The notes under the pieces: model-generated | What the model saw: the letters and a program-made list of their open reading frames with translations, nothing else | Databases searched by the model: none | Told to the model about the DNA's origin: nothing | In this document: positions 26,926 to 37,065 of the stretch, in pieces | Position numbering within the stretch: the stretch's first letter is position 1 | Layout of the letters: every line of letters begins with the position of its first letter | Source: Gelidibacter pelagius | GTDB taxonomy: Bacteria; Bacteroidota; Bacteroidia; Flavobacteriales; Flavobacteriaceae | DNA length: 55,671 nucleotides | Assembly (NCBI RefSeq): GCF_017581925.1 | Contig: NZ_JAGEVG010000024.1 | Coordinates: 1-55,671, forward strand | Reading direction: 5' to 3' | Program-made: the position numbers and the translations under genes

Positions 26926-28254
26926 TCATAGCCTCTCAATCCTCGCCCCTTCCCCCAACTTCACACTCGCCAACCGCCAACTCCGCCACACTTGGACCAC
27001 CACCACGGGCATCAGCAAGATACTCAAGAGCGCCCCAATCACCAACATCGGTTTGTTTTTTTTAAATTGATAGGGCATTATTGACAAAGGTATGGTGCGT
27101 AAGAGAGACCATCGCGCTGCTGCATTCCCATAATATTTTCTGTAAAAATACAACACACTCGGGATCGGTCTAGGTGCAAAAATTGTCGAAGGTCTAAACG
27201 CATCCCAACTACCCATCTCACGCAACCCCCCTGTACCAACTTTTAAATGTAAACGCTCAGAATAGGGGTTTGACACATTCAAAACACCTGCTAAATAACA
27301 ACGTAAACCAAACTCGCCATCACCCATTCGCTGCTTTTCAAATTGTCTATCGAAAAGTCCAACATGCTCAAAAACTTCTTTTTTTATTAATACGTTACCG
27401 GTATCTAATTGATCACTTAATCTAAAATACGAATAGTTTTTAGGCACTTTAGCACCTACCTGAGAAATGGAAACTCCAGAAGAAACATTAGCTTTAAAAT
27501 AATCTAAACATTTCAAGTGGTTACTTATCCAATTAACTGCAACTCTACTATCATCATCAAATAATAAGAGATAGTCACCCTTGGCTTCTTTAATGGCTCT
27601 ATTTCTAGCCAACCATAAGGCTTTTTCTTCTTGCCGGATCACACGAATCTCCAAATCAAAATCATTATAAAACTCGGGCTGAAATGGTATGGATTGATCC
27701 ACAATAATCACTTCAAAATTGTGATAATCTTGTTTTTCCAAATCTTCCAACACATCGTTTAAATATACATAGCGATTTAAGGTTGGAATCACCACAGACA
27801 CTAAGGACTGCTGAGCGATTAACGTAGATTCATAAGATTGCCAAGGAGTGTAAGCTATGGGTTTAATGTTGTTATTTTGGTTTTTTATGGAGGATGTTCT
27901 TAACCAAGCCTGAATGTCTCTTAATGGATGATGTAAGGTCACCAACCGCATAACCAACACATAAAACACCCAAATAGGATGAAACTGTTTGCGAATAAAG
28001 TGATAATTATCACGAACAGAAACGATTTCAAAGCGACTATAGGTTTTTGCAGAACCCACATACCCTGCTTGTACAGCCTGCCATGATAAATCATAGTCGC
28101 GTGCTATTTCTGTTTCATAAGCCGTATCTTCCACAAGTTGTTCTAAAATAGACTCTGGCAGGGAAGAAACTAAAGGAAACACTGTGGCTCTATTCTTAGT
28201 ATATAGACGAAAATAGTGAGTAGGTTGTAAATATTTTAAAAAATTAAATGGCAT
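26926..28254 (-). CDS. GT2-family glycosyltransferase with N-terminal extension
   Basis: A 442-aa protein. An N-terminal region of about 140 residues without a recognised domain precedes a GT-A fold GT2 domain: VSVVIPTLNRYVYLNDVL, then IIVDQS and LLLFDDDSRV, with the DxD-type metal site. A hydrophobic C-terminal segment (LVIGALLSILLMPVVVVQVW) suggests membrane attachment. Part of the surface polysaccharide locus; acceptor unknown. Confidence 0.87.
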   Translation of the reverse strand: MPFNFLKYLQPTHYFRLYTKNRATVFPLVSSLPESILEQLVEDTAYETEIARDYDLSWQAVQAGYVGSAKTYSRFEIVSVRDNYHFIRKQFHPIWVFYVLVMRLVTLHHPLRDIQAWLRTSSIKNQNNNIKPIAYTPWQSYESTLIAQQSLVSVVIPTLNRYVYLNDVLEDLEKQDYHNFEVIIVDQSIPFQPEFYNDFDLEIRVIRQEEKALWLARNRAIKEAKGDYLLLFDDDSRVAVNWISNHLKCLDYFKANVSSGVSISQVGAKVPKNYSYFRLSDQLDTGNVLIKKEVFEHVGLFDRQFEKQRMGDGEFGLRCYLAGVLNVSNPYSERLHLKVGTGGLREMGSWDAFRPSTIFAPRPIPSVLYFYRKYYGNAAARWSLLRTIPLSIMPYQFKKNKPMLVIGALLSILLMPVVVVQVWRSWRLASVKLGEGARIERL

Positions 28255-28285
28255 AAGGCTATATTACGTTGTCCTTTAAAAGTCG

Positions 28286-29374
28286 TCAAGTATCTGTTTT
28301 TTGATCTAAAATCACCGCTTTTATCCTTTTATAAATAATCTCTTTTTCAAAAGCTTCAGAGTACATGGTTTTAAAATAATCAGCCTTAAAGCCTTTATGA
28401 TTTATATAAGGGGCTAATTTATTAATTAATTCATGGAGTGAATGTGGGTTAAAAGAAAAATCTTCCAAGGGGAACTTCTTATCATTTATAAAGTCCAAAG
28501 CTCCAAAAGCTTTCGAAACCAACACCGGAGTACCTAAAGCGATAGCTTCAATAAAAACTAATCCAAAAGCTTCATGAAAGCTTGGCAAGACCACCACATC
28601 CATAGCCTCATAAAACGCGGCCATACTATTTACATCCAACAACCCTAAAAAAACGACCTCCTGCTCAAGCTTTAAATCTCTAACCAAGGTTTCTAATTGG
28701 TTACGATACACACCATTGCCTGCAATGTATAAACGAATGCGACTTGTATGGTTTTTTTTAAGCTGGAAGACTGCCTCTATCACCAAGGCATGATTTTTAT
28801 CGGCAAGCAAACGACCAGGGCAACCAATATTTATGACAGATTGGTCTTTTGGAATCTTTAAAGTGTTTGAATCTGAAGAATATTTTGTAATATTCGTCCA
28901 AAACGGTACCCTTCTGGTATTATTTTCTGGCACCTTATAGACGCTCTGCATTTCCTTTTGTAAAGACGCTGAATTTGCTACCACCACATCTGCCATATTT
29001 AAATAAAGCGTTTTATTCCATACTTTTAATTTGTTGGGTTTTGTATGGCCATAAGCGGAATGAAACCATGCTACGTTATGTTTTACGCCTAATAATTTAC
29101 CAAATAAAATAGCAGGGTTAATATAACTAAAATTAGAGACGACTATATCTGGTTGACTTTGTTTAATCATCTTATATATAGCGTGATAATTAGAAATAAA
29201 ATCACGTCGTTTTTCCCCATAAATCGTTACCCCATTTTGTTTAAAACAGGCTTTTTCATGTTTTAAATAAAAATTATCCACCTCAAACCCATCAGCACAA
29301 AGTTTCTCTGAAAACTCTTGATAAAACTCAGACAAAAGACCTTTGTTATAAGTGTATAGGATAAGTATTTTCAA
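28286..29374 (-). CDS. GT4-family glycosyltransferase
   Basis: A 362-aa GT-B enzyme. The donor domain has INIGCPGRLLADKNHALVIE and HEAFGLVFIEAIALGTPVLV, the E-x7-E motif. The start is TTG at 29374, overlapping the previous stop as TTGA, a coupled arrangement that supports the non-ATG start. Next gene 31 bases downstream. Confidence 0.9.
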   Translation of the reverse strand: MKILILYTYNKGLLSEFYQEFSEKLCADGFEVDNFYLKHEKACFKQNGVTIYGEKRRDFISNYHAIYKMIKQSQPDIVVSNFSYINPAILFGKLLGVKHNVAWFHSAYGHTKPNKLKVWNKTLYLNMADVVVANSASLQKEMQSVYKVPENNTRRVPFWTNITKYSSDSNTLKIPKDQSVINIGCPGRLLADKNHALVIEAVFQLKKNHTSRIRLYIAGNGVYRNQLETLVRDLKLEQEVVFLGLLDVNSMAAFYEAMDVVVLPSFHEAFGLVFIEAIALGTPVLVSKAFGALDFINDKKFPLEDFSFNPHSLHELINKLAPYINHKGFKADYFKTMYSEAFEKEIIYKRIKAVILDQKTDT

Positions 29375-30153
29375 TGGTTCCTATTTTTAATCTTACCATA
29401 TGATTTAGCTTTTTTTATCATTTTTTGATAATAATATGGAGCTCGAATACAATGTCTTATCCGTTTTGCTGTAGCACTAATAAAGCTGTCTTCATAAGAG
29501 GTTCCAAACCCAGCATTGACACCTTTAATCCTCAATGGATGTTTCAGTTGCCTAAAATTCCCATCAGAATTTAGATATTTTAAAGCAGAATCCCATAACG
29601 CCATCTCTATTGAATATTGAAGATCAATAGTCTGACCTACTTCCCGCAGAAATGGAAAAAAATCCTTAGTAAAAAAGAAACAACGAGCATCCATTTTTTT
29701 CAACTTATAGATATTGCAAGAAAAAACTTTTTTAAATCGCTCTGCTTGGGATAAATATTTCGTAGTTAATTCTATTATATTTAAAACTTTTAGTCTTCCA
29801 GTTACTTTAATCACAGCAAAAGATTCAGATATAAATTTAGAATGATTAACAGCATAATCTATAATCTCAAGTTCCTTTGCTCCTTTTCCTTTATCAGGTA
29901 CAGTTGGTTTTGATTTGTAGGTTATGAGCTCCAACCTTTTTCTATCCTTATTATTTTCAAATTCTTTATATAGTTCAACACCCGAATTTTCAACAAAAAT
30001 TATATTTAGCGTAGTATTTGTTAGATAAAACCTTATGGCATCAACATATTGCGACTTCCTTACCTCTGGATCTTTCAATGCTAAAGTCGCAAAACTATTA
30101 GGTTTAATAGTACCAGTCATGAGAATGACTATGTTACTTAAATTAATACTCAT
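29371..30153 (-). CDS. Uncharacterised glycan-locus protein, possible GT-A glycosyltransferase
   Basis: A 260-aa soluble protein. The N-terminal strand NIVILMTGTIKPNSFATLAL, then YVDAIRFYLTNT and IIFVENSG, resembles the alternating pattern of a GT-A nucleotide-sugar fold. A GKGAKELEIIDYAV segment is followed by a possible acceptor region. No clear DxD motif is seen. It lies between two GT4 genes and overlaps the next start. A sugar or phosphosugar transferase is likely from context, but the family is not recognised with certainty. Confidence 0.6.
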   Translation of the reverse strand: MSINLSNIVILMTGTIKPNSFATLALKDPEVRKSQYVDAIRFYLTNTTLNIIFVENSGVELYKEFENNKDRKRLELITYKSKPTVPDKGKGAKELEIIDYAVNHSKFISESFAVIKVTGRLKVLNIIELTTKYLSQAERFKKVFSCNIYKLKKMDARCFFFTKDFFPFLREVGQTIDLQYSIEMALWDSALKYLNSDGNFRQLKHPLRIKGVNAGFGTSYEDSFISATAKRIRHCIRAPYYYQKMIKKAKSYGKIKNRNH

Positions 30154-30165
30154 TTTGACTTTTGT

Positions 30166-31239
30166 TTATTTATTTGCTAATTCTTTAAAAAAATTAATAT
30201 CTCGATTAATAGCAACCGAATTCTCATAACATTCTATGAATCGCTGATAACCAGCCTGCGCTAAAGAATTTCGGTAATCTACATCCAAAATGACTATTTG
30301 TAATTTCTGAACCAAATCATTTGGATTACCAGTTTCAAACAGCAAGCCTGTTTCCTCATGTTTAATTATCTCTTTGATCCCCGTATTATTAGCACCTATA
30401 ACACAAGTACCAACGCTCATAGCTTCTATAACAGTAAACCCAAAGGCTTCAGAACGACTTGGAATAATGGTACAAAATGACTTTTTATAGGCCTTTAATA
30501 CCATTTCTTTTTTATGTTCTCCTAAAAAAGAAACACTCTTAGATATGTCTAAAGACTCTGTTAGCGCTATAAGTTCCTTTAAAATTTCTCCCTGACCAAT
30601 TATATCTAGATGAAAATTTGGAAACCTCTTTAATAATGTTGAAAAAGCACGTAACAAAACATCAATGCCTTTGCTGGGATGAAGACGTCCAACATATAGT
30701 AGGTTTTTTTTATTGGTAGTTTCTTCCAATAATGTATCACTATAATCTTTTACTGAATTTGGAAGTACTGTTATTTTACATTTAGGAATTTTAAAAAAAT
30801 TAGAAACGTCTTTTTTAGTCGTATTTGAGTTTGTTATGATATTTGTTGCTAAACTATAAATCAACGACTTCCGCATTACTTTGTATCTTTTTTGAGTGTA
30901 TTGAGAGCTCAAAGTTCTAATCCAGGCGACTCTAATATTTACACGTAAAAACCAGCCTACAATTAAAAACGGATTAACAAAACTAAACATGGATAGCATC
31001 GCATCTGGCTTATAAGTTTTGATTAATTTATAAAGAAACCAAAAATCCTTCCAAGAGTTTGGTCTTTCTGACGGCCATTTTAAAACGGTAATATCTTCCT
31101 TTAATATAATATTCGTTTCTCTAATCTTTCCAGCAATAACTACCACTACATTCTCTTCAGACAACTTATTACTTAAGGTAATAAAATAATCACCAGTTGA
31201 CGTATTCATTAAGTTATAAGATAAGAAATATACTTTCAT
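30166..31239 (-). CDS. GT4-family glycosyltransferase
   Basis: A 357-aa GT-B enzyme. Donor half: KKNLLYVGRLHPSKGIDVLL and SEAFGFTVIEAMSVGTCVIG, then GIKEIIKHEETGLLFETG. Clearly AT-rich relative to the genes left of 24500. It lies 12 bases before the uncharacterised transferase-like gene in the same direction. Confidence 0.9.
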   Translation of the reverse strand: MKVYFLSYNLMNTSTGDYFITLSNKLSEENVVVVIAGKIRETNIILKEDITVLKWPSERPNSWKDFWFLYKLIKTYKPDAMLSMFSFVNPFLIVGWFLRVNIRVAWIRTLSSQYTQKRYKVMRKSLIYSLATNIITNSNTTKKDVSNFFKIPKCKITVLPNSVKDYSDTLLEETTNKKNLLYVGRLHPSKGIDVLLRAFSTLLKRFPNFHLDIIGQGEILKELIALTESLDISKSVSFLGEHKKEMVLKAYKKSFCTIIPSRSEAFGFTVIEAMSVGTCVIGANNTGIKEIIKHEETGLLFETGNPNDLVQKLQIVILDVDYRNSLAQAGYQRFIECYENSVAINRDINFFKELANK

Positions 31240-31333
31240 TAACTATTGTTAGATAATTAGACTTCTAAAAAAATAATCTCTTTTTTATATAGGATAAATT
31301 CAGACAATATTTTTCACAAAATACTCGACGTTG

Positions 31334-32389
31334 TTACATTTTTATTTTTTGCATCTTAAAAAACCCAGATAAGGTTAGGTTTTCCTTCCACAACCTACGA
31401 TTGTTTTCAAACAATACCTGCATCTTCTCTTGATCTAGTTTGCTATGAAATTCTAACAAGATGTCCGCTATACGATGTCGGTCTTTATAATCCACCCAAA
31501 CCACGTGATTCTTCCAATCTATTATATCATTTAAAGGCAAATAGCCATCGGTATGCACATACAACGGAATTCGTCCCATCATGAGTGTTTCATAAAAGCG
31601 GACTGAAAAATTCCCTGCGCCACGCACGCATAATACATATTGCGACATCAACATATTACAATAAAATTCTTTAGTGCTAATGTGGGTTTCTTTGTTTTTA
31701 GTCACTCCAGCGCGATAGTGCTTGCGCTTAATAAAACGGGAATCAATAGCTTTATTACTTTCTAATTTTTTTAACAAGTTCGCACGTAAAAAACTCGTAG
31801 CTGAAATTTTCTGTGGCTCTAAGTTCCTCAATCCTATCCTACTACCCAAGTTACGTAAAACTTGCTTTATCATTTCTTTAAAGGCATCCAATTTTGATGA
31901 ATTTGTTTGTCCACAAAAACCAACAAGGGGCAGTGTGCCATAAACACTGTCTAAATACCTATCTCCTATCTGATGTTTATGAAGGTAATCTTCAATTATA
32001 GAAGGAAAACCTTTATGACCTAATTGTTTATTTGCAACATAACCACTTTGTCTATAAACTAGTAGATTTCTAAAATACGGTATTTTCACCCCAAAATCAC
32101 CGGTATTAATAGACCAAACTTTTTTATCTAACTTTTTAGCCTCTTGTATAAGTGTATAGGCCAAATCCATTTGCTTTGTTCTAACATAATAATTCCAAGA
32201 CATGGGTAGAACCACTATATCAGCAGTATCCATCGTGTCTACCATTTCAAAATCACGCTCACTAATACCATATAATAATACGCGTTGCATGTCGGTAAAA
32301 TCTTTATTTTTTATAAATGCCTTTAATAACGGGAATACTTGGCCACGATAAGAAGCATTATAATGATTGGATGGATAGTATAGTTTCAT
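31334..32389 (-). CDS. Exostosin-like glycosyltransferase (GT47)
   Basis: A 351-aa protein of the exostosin/GT47 type. It starts with KLYYPSNHYNASYRG. The diagnostic C-terminal segment CVRGAGNFSVRFYETLMMGR and IPLYVHTDGYLPL lies near residues 250-285, and FCGQTNSSK around 160. Bacterial GT47-like enzymes add various sugars to surface glycans. Separated from its upstream neighbour by 5 bases. Confidence 0.82.
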   Translation of the reverse strand: MKLYYPSNHYNASYRGQVFPLLKAFIKNKDFTDMQRVLLYGISERDFEMVDTMDTADIVVLPMSWNYYVRTKQMDLAYTLIQEAKKLDKKVWSINTGDFGVKIPYFRNLLVYRQSGYVANKQLGHKGFPSIIEDYLHKHQIGDRYLDSVYGTLPLVGFCGQTNSSKLDAFKEMIKQVLRNLGSRIGLRNLEPQKISATSFLRANLLKKLESNKAIDSRFIKRKHYRAGVTKNKETHISTKEFYCNMLMSQYVLCVRGAGNFSVRFYETLMMGRIPLYVHTDGYLPLNDIIDWKNHVVWVDYKDRHRIADILLEFHSKLDQEKMQVLFENNRRLWKENLTLSGFFKMQKIKM

Positions 32390-32394
32390 AGAGG

Positions 32395-33567
32395 CTATTT
32401 CATATAAAATTCGTCAAAAGCTTGTTTCTGTTGCTCCAAATTAAAATCGTTTTGCACGCGTTTGATAACTCGTTTGGTGAAAGCTTCTTTTTCTTTAAAA
32501 CTAAACTCAGAAATATCAATGATAATTTTTGCCATCGCTTCCACGTCGTAAGGTTCAATGAGCCAACCGGTTTCCTTATCCCTAATATTTTCTGGCAAGC
32601 CGCCAACTTTGAATGCAAGACTTGGTATTCCTAATGCCTGCGCTTCTAAAACCGCATTACAAAACCCTTCGTTTAAACTGGTTTGTACATACATATCAGC
32701 AGCTGCTAAACAATTCAAAGTTTCAGAATGTGAACAAGCCCCTTTTAAAATTACCTGCGTTTCTAATTCTCTTTCTTTAAGAAGATACATATAACGTTCT
32801 GTTTCCGCATTTAGCCCTGAGCCTATGACGAGCCATTCGAAATTGACCTTAGCATTTCTTAAGCATTTAGCAACTTCAATTAAATAATCAATCCCTTTTA
32901 TCCAATGCAACCGAGCAATAGTGACAATTTTAATAATCCCCTTAGAATTATGATTCTTTGTACTTGGTAAACTACTTAAATCAACTGCTGGGGATATTAT
33001 TTGATAGGGAACATGTTTAGATAAACCTAAAAGCCAAGCTTTTTGTAACAAAAAATGAGATATAGAATGAACCTTATTCACTTGCTTCCAAAGCAATTTA
33101 TAACAACTGGGGTGTTTTAAAGGATAGACATTGATGTCGTAACCTCTCAAACTCACAGCCATTTTAGCTCCAATTGCTTGTGCAACTAGTTCTCGGTCTA
33201 TGGTGAGAGTAGCAAATCCAAAATGTAGCCAATCACCTTTAAATTTTAACAATTCAGAGTTCATATAAATTTTTTCAATCGATCTTTTTAAGGAACTACC
33301 GTATTGCCGCTCAAGTTTAAAATAGTTCCTCACGGCTTTTAAGTGTGGAAGCAACTGAAATCCTACCAAAAACATCTTGAACACTTGTAATATAAAATAT
33401 TTATAGACTTTCGGGCTTTTTATATGTGTACAACCTCCATATTTTTCCTGAGTAGGTCCCGTAAACAGAACAATTTTATACCCATTTTTTTTCAGTCCTT
33501 TAATTTTGGAATTAAAAAAGGTTTCAGAATATCCAGGAGGTTTGGAAAGTATAATTCCTATAATCAT
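32395..33567 (-). CDS. GT4-family glycosyltransferase
   Basis: A 390-aa GT-B enzyme. The motif TIARLHWIKGIDYLIEVAK marks the donor half, followed by SLNEGFCNAVLEAQALGIPS and GGLPENIRDKETGWLIEP. The layout resembles colanic-acid-type WcaL/AmsK transferases. One base separates it from the upstream SGNH-like gene. Confidence 0.9.
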   Translation of the reverse strand: MIIGIILSKPPGYSETFFNSKIKGLKKNGYKIVLFTGPTQEKYGGCTHIKSPKVYKYFILQVFKMFLVGFQLLPHLKAVRNYFKLERQYGSSLKRSIEKIYMNSELLKFKGDWLHFGFATLTIDRELVAQAIGAKMAVSLRGYDINVYPLKHPSCYKLLWKQVNKVHSISHFLLQKAWLLGLSKHVPYQIISPAVDLSSLPSTKNHNSKGIIKIVTIARLHWIKGIDYLIEVAKCLRNAKVNFEWLVIGSGLNAETERYMYLLKERELETQVILKGACSHSETLNCLAAADMYVQTSLNEGFCNAVLEAQALGIPSLAFKVGGLPENIRDKETGWLIEPYDVEAMAKIIIDISEFSFKEKEAFTKRVIKRVQNDFNLEQQKQAFDEFYMK

Positions 33568-33568
33568 T

Positions 33569-34504
33569 TTAATTGCTGACGTGTTTCAATTTCTTCATTT
33601 GGTATGCTAAATCTAATGAAAATTTTTTTCCTGAATTAACAGTTAAATGATTTCCATCCGTATAATCATAAGCGTGGTTATATAGCATCATATTGATATA
33701 AGGACTTTGGTGGTGTTTTGCTAGCAAGTCGATTCTTTCATCAAAATTAGGTATCAATTCATTTTCAATTTCTAACATCTCTTCTATTACAGGTATTCTA
33801 ACTAAATATACATCTCCTTGTTCTTTAAATAAATTAATCGTTTTAATTAAATAATTCCATCTGTATTCAGAAAAGCCGTTATAATTAGAAAGCATGTTCC
33901 TATAGCTTTCAATTTTATTTTTCGTTCTTATTGTCTTGGAAATCATATCGGATTCTATAGTTACCTCTAGCCAACCATTATCTTGCACGTAAAATGTCTG
34001 ATATAAGCCTTTCCTATATTTATTTCTAATAATAGCCTCGTTTTTCGGAATAAAAGATTCTAAAAGATACTCAATATTGGGTTTTAAATTAACAAAATTA
34101 GTTTTTCCAATAAAATCATGATCTTCAGGATATCCCATGCTATTCTTATTATTGAATTTATTTTCTGATAAAGACCATGGGGTTACGGCTATTATAAAAA
34201 CACCATTTTTACATTTACTATTAAGCTTCTTTGAAATACTTTCATAATATGCTTTGCCATAAGGAGAAGCTGAGATTGTAAAGCTGTAATTATATATATT
34301 GTTGGAACCATAGATAGAATCTATAATGTTTGGATGGATTCCTTGGGCAGCCCTAGAGGATCCCACAATTAATGATGTTTGTTTTGGTGATGACAGTTTT
34401 TTATAAAACGCATCAGTAGTCCCATCTGCTATACTAAACACCACGAAAAAACTGGCAAGCAACACAATTAAAAATAAACTTGTATGAAATAAAAATCGCC
34501 GCAT
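33569..34504 (-). CDS. SGNH-like partner of the MBOAT acyltransferase
   Basis: A 311-aa protein with an N-terminal membrane anchor (about 4-25) and a periplasmic DltD/AlgJ-like SGNH domain. The nucleophile-type motif is VGSSRAAQG (about 47-55) and the Asp-His pair lies in YTDGNHL (about 281-287). Its ATG overlaps the MBOAT stop as TAATG. Such pairs move an acyl group across the membrane and onto a glycan. Confidence 0.78.
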   Translation of the reverse strand: MRRFLFHTSLFLIVLLASFFVVFSIADGTTDAFYKKLSSPKQTSLIVGSSRAAQGIHPNIIDSIYGSNNIYNYSFTISASPYGKAYYESISKKLNSKCKNGVFIIAVTPWSLSENKFNNKNSMGYPEDHDFIGKTNFVNLKPNIEYLLESFIPKNEAIIRNKYRKGLYQTFYVQDNGWLEVTIESDMISKTIRTKNKIESYRNMLSNYNGFSEYRWNYLIKTINLFKEQGDVYLVRIPVIEEMLEIENELIPNFDERIDLLAKHHQSPYINMMLYNHAYDYTDGNHLTVNSGKKFSLDLAYQMKKLKHVSN

Positions 34505-35940
34505 TAAAATTGAAAATAAATAAATTCTTGAGTCCTTCCACCGTATAAAAAAATCATCATTGCGATTGTATAATAAACAAACAATCTTATAGGTTTAGGA
34601 TATTTAAACCACAAACGTTCTATGGCATAAAAATCACGTCTCCCTGCCCATTCTATAGTAATGAAAATTAGTAAAAAAATCAGTAAATCCGTTGGTCTTA
34701 TTTGTGGAATGGTAAATAAAGATGAATTCGCTGTTCTATAAAGAAAGTGAAGTGCCATTGAAACACTCTCAGCTCTAAAAAAGACCCAAGCAATAACCGT
34801 CAAACTAAACGTCAGCCCCATTTGCAACAATTCTTTAACACTTGGCAATAAGCGATGTTCGGCCACAACATCGGTATTTACGCGATTTTTATTCAGTAAT
34901 AACAAAGGTATGAAGTACACAGCATTTAATCCACCCCAAATAATGAAGGTCCAATTAGCACCATGCCAAAATCCACTTACTATAAAAATGATAAAAACAT
35001 TACGGATTTGATTCCTTTTAGTTCCCCGTGATCCTCCTAATGGGATATATAAATAATCCCTAAACCACGTAGATAGAGAAATATGCCAGCGCCTCCAAAA
35101 TTCAGCCATATCTCGAGAAAAATAAGGAAATGCAAAATTTTGCTTTAAATCAAATCCAAAAAGTCGGGAGGTGCCAATAGCTATATCTGAGTACCCAGAG
35201 AAATCACCATAAATCTGAAAGGCAAAAAATACCGCTCCTAACAATAAGGTACTTGCAGAATAAGATTCGTAACCCTCAAAAATCGCATTGGCAACATTTG
35301 CACAATTATCGGCAATGACTACCTTTTTAAACAGACCCCAAAGTATTTGTCGTAGTCCATCAACGGCCTTTTGGTAAATAAAATGTCGTTTAACGTAAAA
35401 TTGTGGCAACAAGTTCGAAGCGCGCTCTATAGGACCTGCTACTAATTGCGGAAAAAAACTTACAAAAGCTGCAAAAGATATAAAATTCCTCGTAGGTTCC
35501 AATTTTCGTTTATAAACATCGATAGTATAGCTTAGTGTTTGAAACGTATAGAAACTTATACCGACAGGCAATATGATATTTAAGGTATTTGGCTGGATCT
35601 CACGACCGAAAAAAGAAAACGCTTGTACGAAATTATCAACAAAAAAATTATAGTATTTAAAGAAGCCCAGAAAACCGAGATTAATTATAATGCTAATCCA
35701 TAATAGTATTTTGCGATTGCTATAATTTTGCTGTTTGGATAAAGCCATGCCGACTGCATAATCAACAAGGGTACTGAAAAGTATTAAGATCAAAAAGCGC
35801 CAATCCCACCAGCCATAGAACACATAGCTAGCAACAACAATGAGTAAGTTTTGATACTTCAACTCCTTATTCACAACAAACCAATAGAGTACAAATACTA
35901 TTGGAAGGAAAACTGCAAAATCTAAAGAGTTAAAAAGCAT
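34504..35940 (-). CDS. MBOAT-family O-acyltransferase (AlgI-like)
   Basis: A 478-aa polytopic membrane protein with about 10-12 hydrophobic segments. MBOAT signatures are visible: FWRRWHISLSTWFRDYLYIP and, further on, SGFWHGANWTFIIWGG with the catalytic-type His. AlgI-type proteins transfer acyl groups out to a periplasmic partner, here the overlapping SGNH gene. The acyl group (often acetyl) and acceptor sugar are not known. Confidence 0.92.
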   Translation of the reverse strand: MLFNSLDFAVFLPIVFVLYWFVVNKELKYQNLLIVVASYVFYGWWDWRFLILILFSTLVDYAVGMALSKQQNYSNRKILLWISIIINLGFLGFFKYYNFFVDNFVQAFSFFGREIQPNTLNIILPVGISFYTFQTLSYTIDVYKRKLEPTRNFISFAAFVSFFPQLVAGPIERASNLLPQFYVKRHFIYQKAVDGLRQILWGLFKKVVIADNCANVANAIFEGYESYSASTLLLGAVFFAFQIYGDFSGYSDIAIGTSRLFGFDLKQNFAFPYFSRDMAEFWRRWHISLSTWFRDYLYIPLGGSRGTKRNQIRNVFIIFIVSGFWHGANWTFIIWGGLNAVYFIPLLLLNKNRVNTDVVAEHRLLPSVKELLQMGLTFSLTVIAWVFFRAESVSMALHFLYRTANSSLFTIPQIRPTDLLIFLLIFITIEWAGRRDFYAIERLWFKYPKPIRLFVYYTIAMMIFLYGGRTQEFIYFQF

Positions 35941-35949
35941 GTAACGCGA

Positions 35950-37065
35950 CTAATTGATGAGTTTAAGATATAATTCCTGACAACGTTTGACTTCTTTATC
36001 AATATGGTAATGTTGGACAACATAGTCCCTAAATTGGTTTCCAATATGGGCATTCCTCTCTCTTGTATTGGAACAATACCTTAATAATGCTATATACCAA
36101 GCTTCGATATCGCCCGCTTTCACCAAATGTTGGGGAAAGGGTTGTAACTGATCTTTTATGCCCGACACATTTGAACCTAAAACGTTCTTACCGCTTGCCA
36201 TCGCTTCCAACAAAGAAACAGGCGAGCCTTCCTTTCTGCCCTCATTAAGCGTTGGTAATACCACAACTTCCGCCAAACTCAGATAATCTTGAACATTATT
36301 TTGCTTGCCACAAAATACAACCTGCTCTTTTAAACCTAATGTATTTGCTAGGCCAATCATTTTCTGTCCATAAGGATTATTATGATCCCCCACAACCATT
36401 AATTTCCAGTCTGGAAATTTTGCATTCATCCATTGAAAAGCCTGTAACAACACTTCAATGCCTTTTACGGGCACTAAATTGGCCACACACATAATAATGC
36501 GCTTGTCAGTCTCCAATTGCCATTCCTTAGCTAAGTCTTCACTTTTTTCCAAGGGCTTAAAAGTCTCCACATCCACACCCCTCGGAATTAGAATTGTTTT
36601 GCTTGAATTCTTAAAAAACTCTACCATCATATCAGTATTCTGAACTACAATAGCAGCCGCCAAAAAGCTTCTTAAATACCAAGCGTTTTTAGAAGCACCT
36701 CCCCAATTCATGTTCTTTTTAGTATAGACCCATTGAATACCAGCCATTTTTGCTGCTAAGGGTTCAGAATAATCGGCGGCATAATGAAAGCTATGGATAA
36801 TATCGGGTCCGATGTTTTTTAACTTTTTGCTTATCTCATAACACGCTTTCAAACCTTTAACATAGGGTTTCATGGGCGTCGTATAGTCAAAAATATGAAT
36901 AGAAAAACCAGAGGCTTCAACAGTTTTAAAAAAAGCCCCGCGATTGTGCATACATGCAATGTGCACCTCAAAACGCTTAGGATCTAATCTTTTGGCGATG
37001 TGAAGTAAGGCTTTACCGCTACCGGCGGTATCAAAATTTGGGATGGTAAACAATATTTTTATCAT
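35950..37065 (-). CDS. GT4-family glycosyltransferase
   Basis: About 371 aa. N-terminus MIKILFTIPNFDTAGSGKAL with the glycine-rich loop. Donor half: MCVANLVPVKGIEVLLQAF and GSPVSLLEAMASGKNVLGSN. ATG 37065 is chosen because it overlaps the asnB stop as ATGA; an in-frame start 11 codons upstream lies inside asnB. Confidence 0.9.
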   Translation of the reverse strand: MIKILFTIPNFDTAGSGKALLHIAKRLDPKRFEVHIACMHNRGAFFKTVEASGFSIHIFDYTTPMKPYVKGLKACYEISKKLKNIGPDIIHSFHYAADYSEPLAAKMAGIQWVYTKKNMNWGGASKNAWYLRSFLAAAIVVQNTDMMVEFFKNSSKTILIPRGVDVETFKPLEKSEDLAKEWQLETDKRIIMCVANLVPVKGIEVLLQAFQWMNAKFPDWKLMVVGDHNNPYGQKMIGLANTLGLKEQVVFCGKQNNVQDYLSLAEVVVLPTLNEGRKEGSPVSLLEAMASGKNVLGSNVSGIKDQLQPFPQHLVKAGDIEAWYIALLRYCSNTRERNAHIGNQFRDYVVQHYHIDKEVKRCQELYLKLIN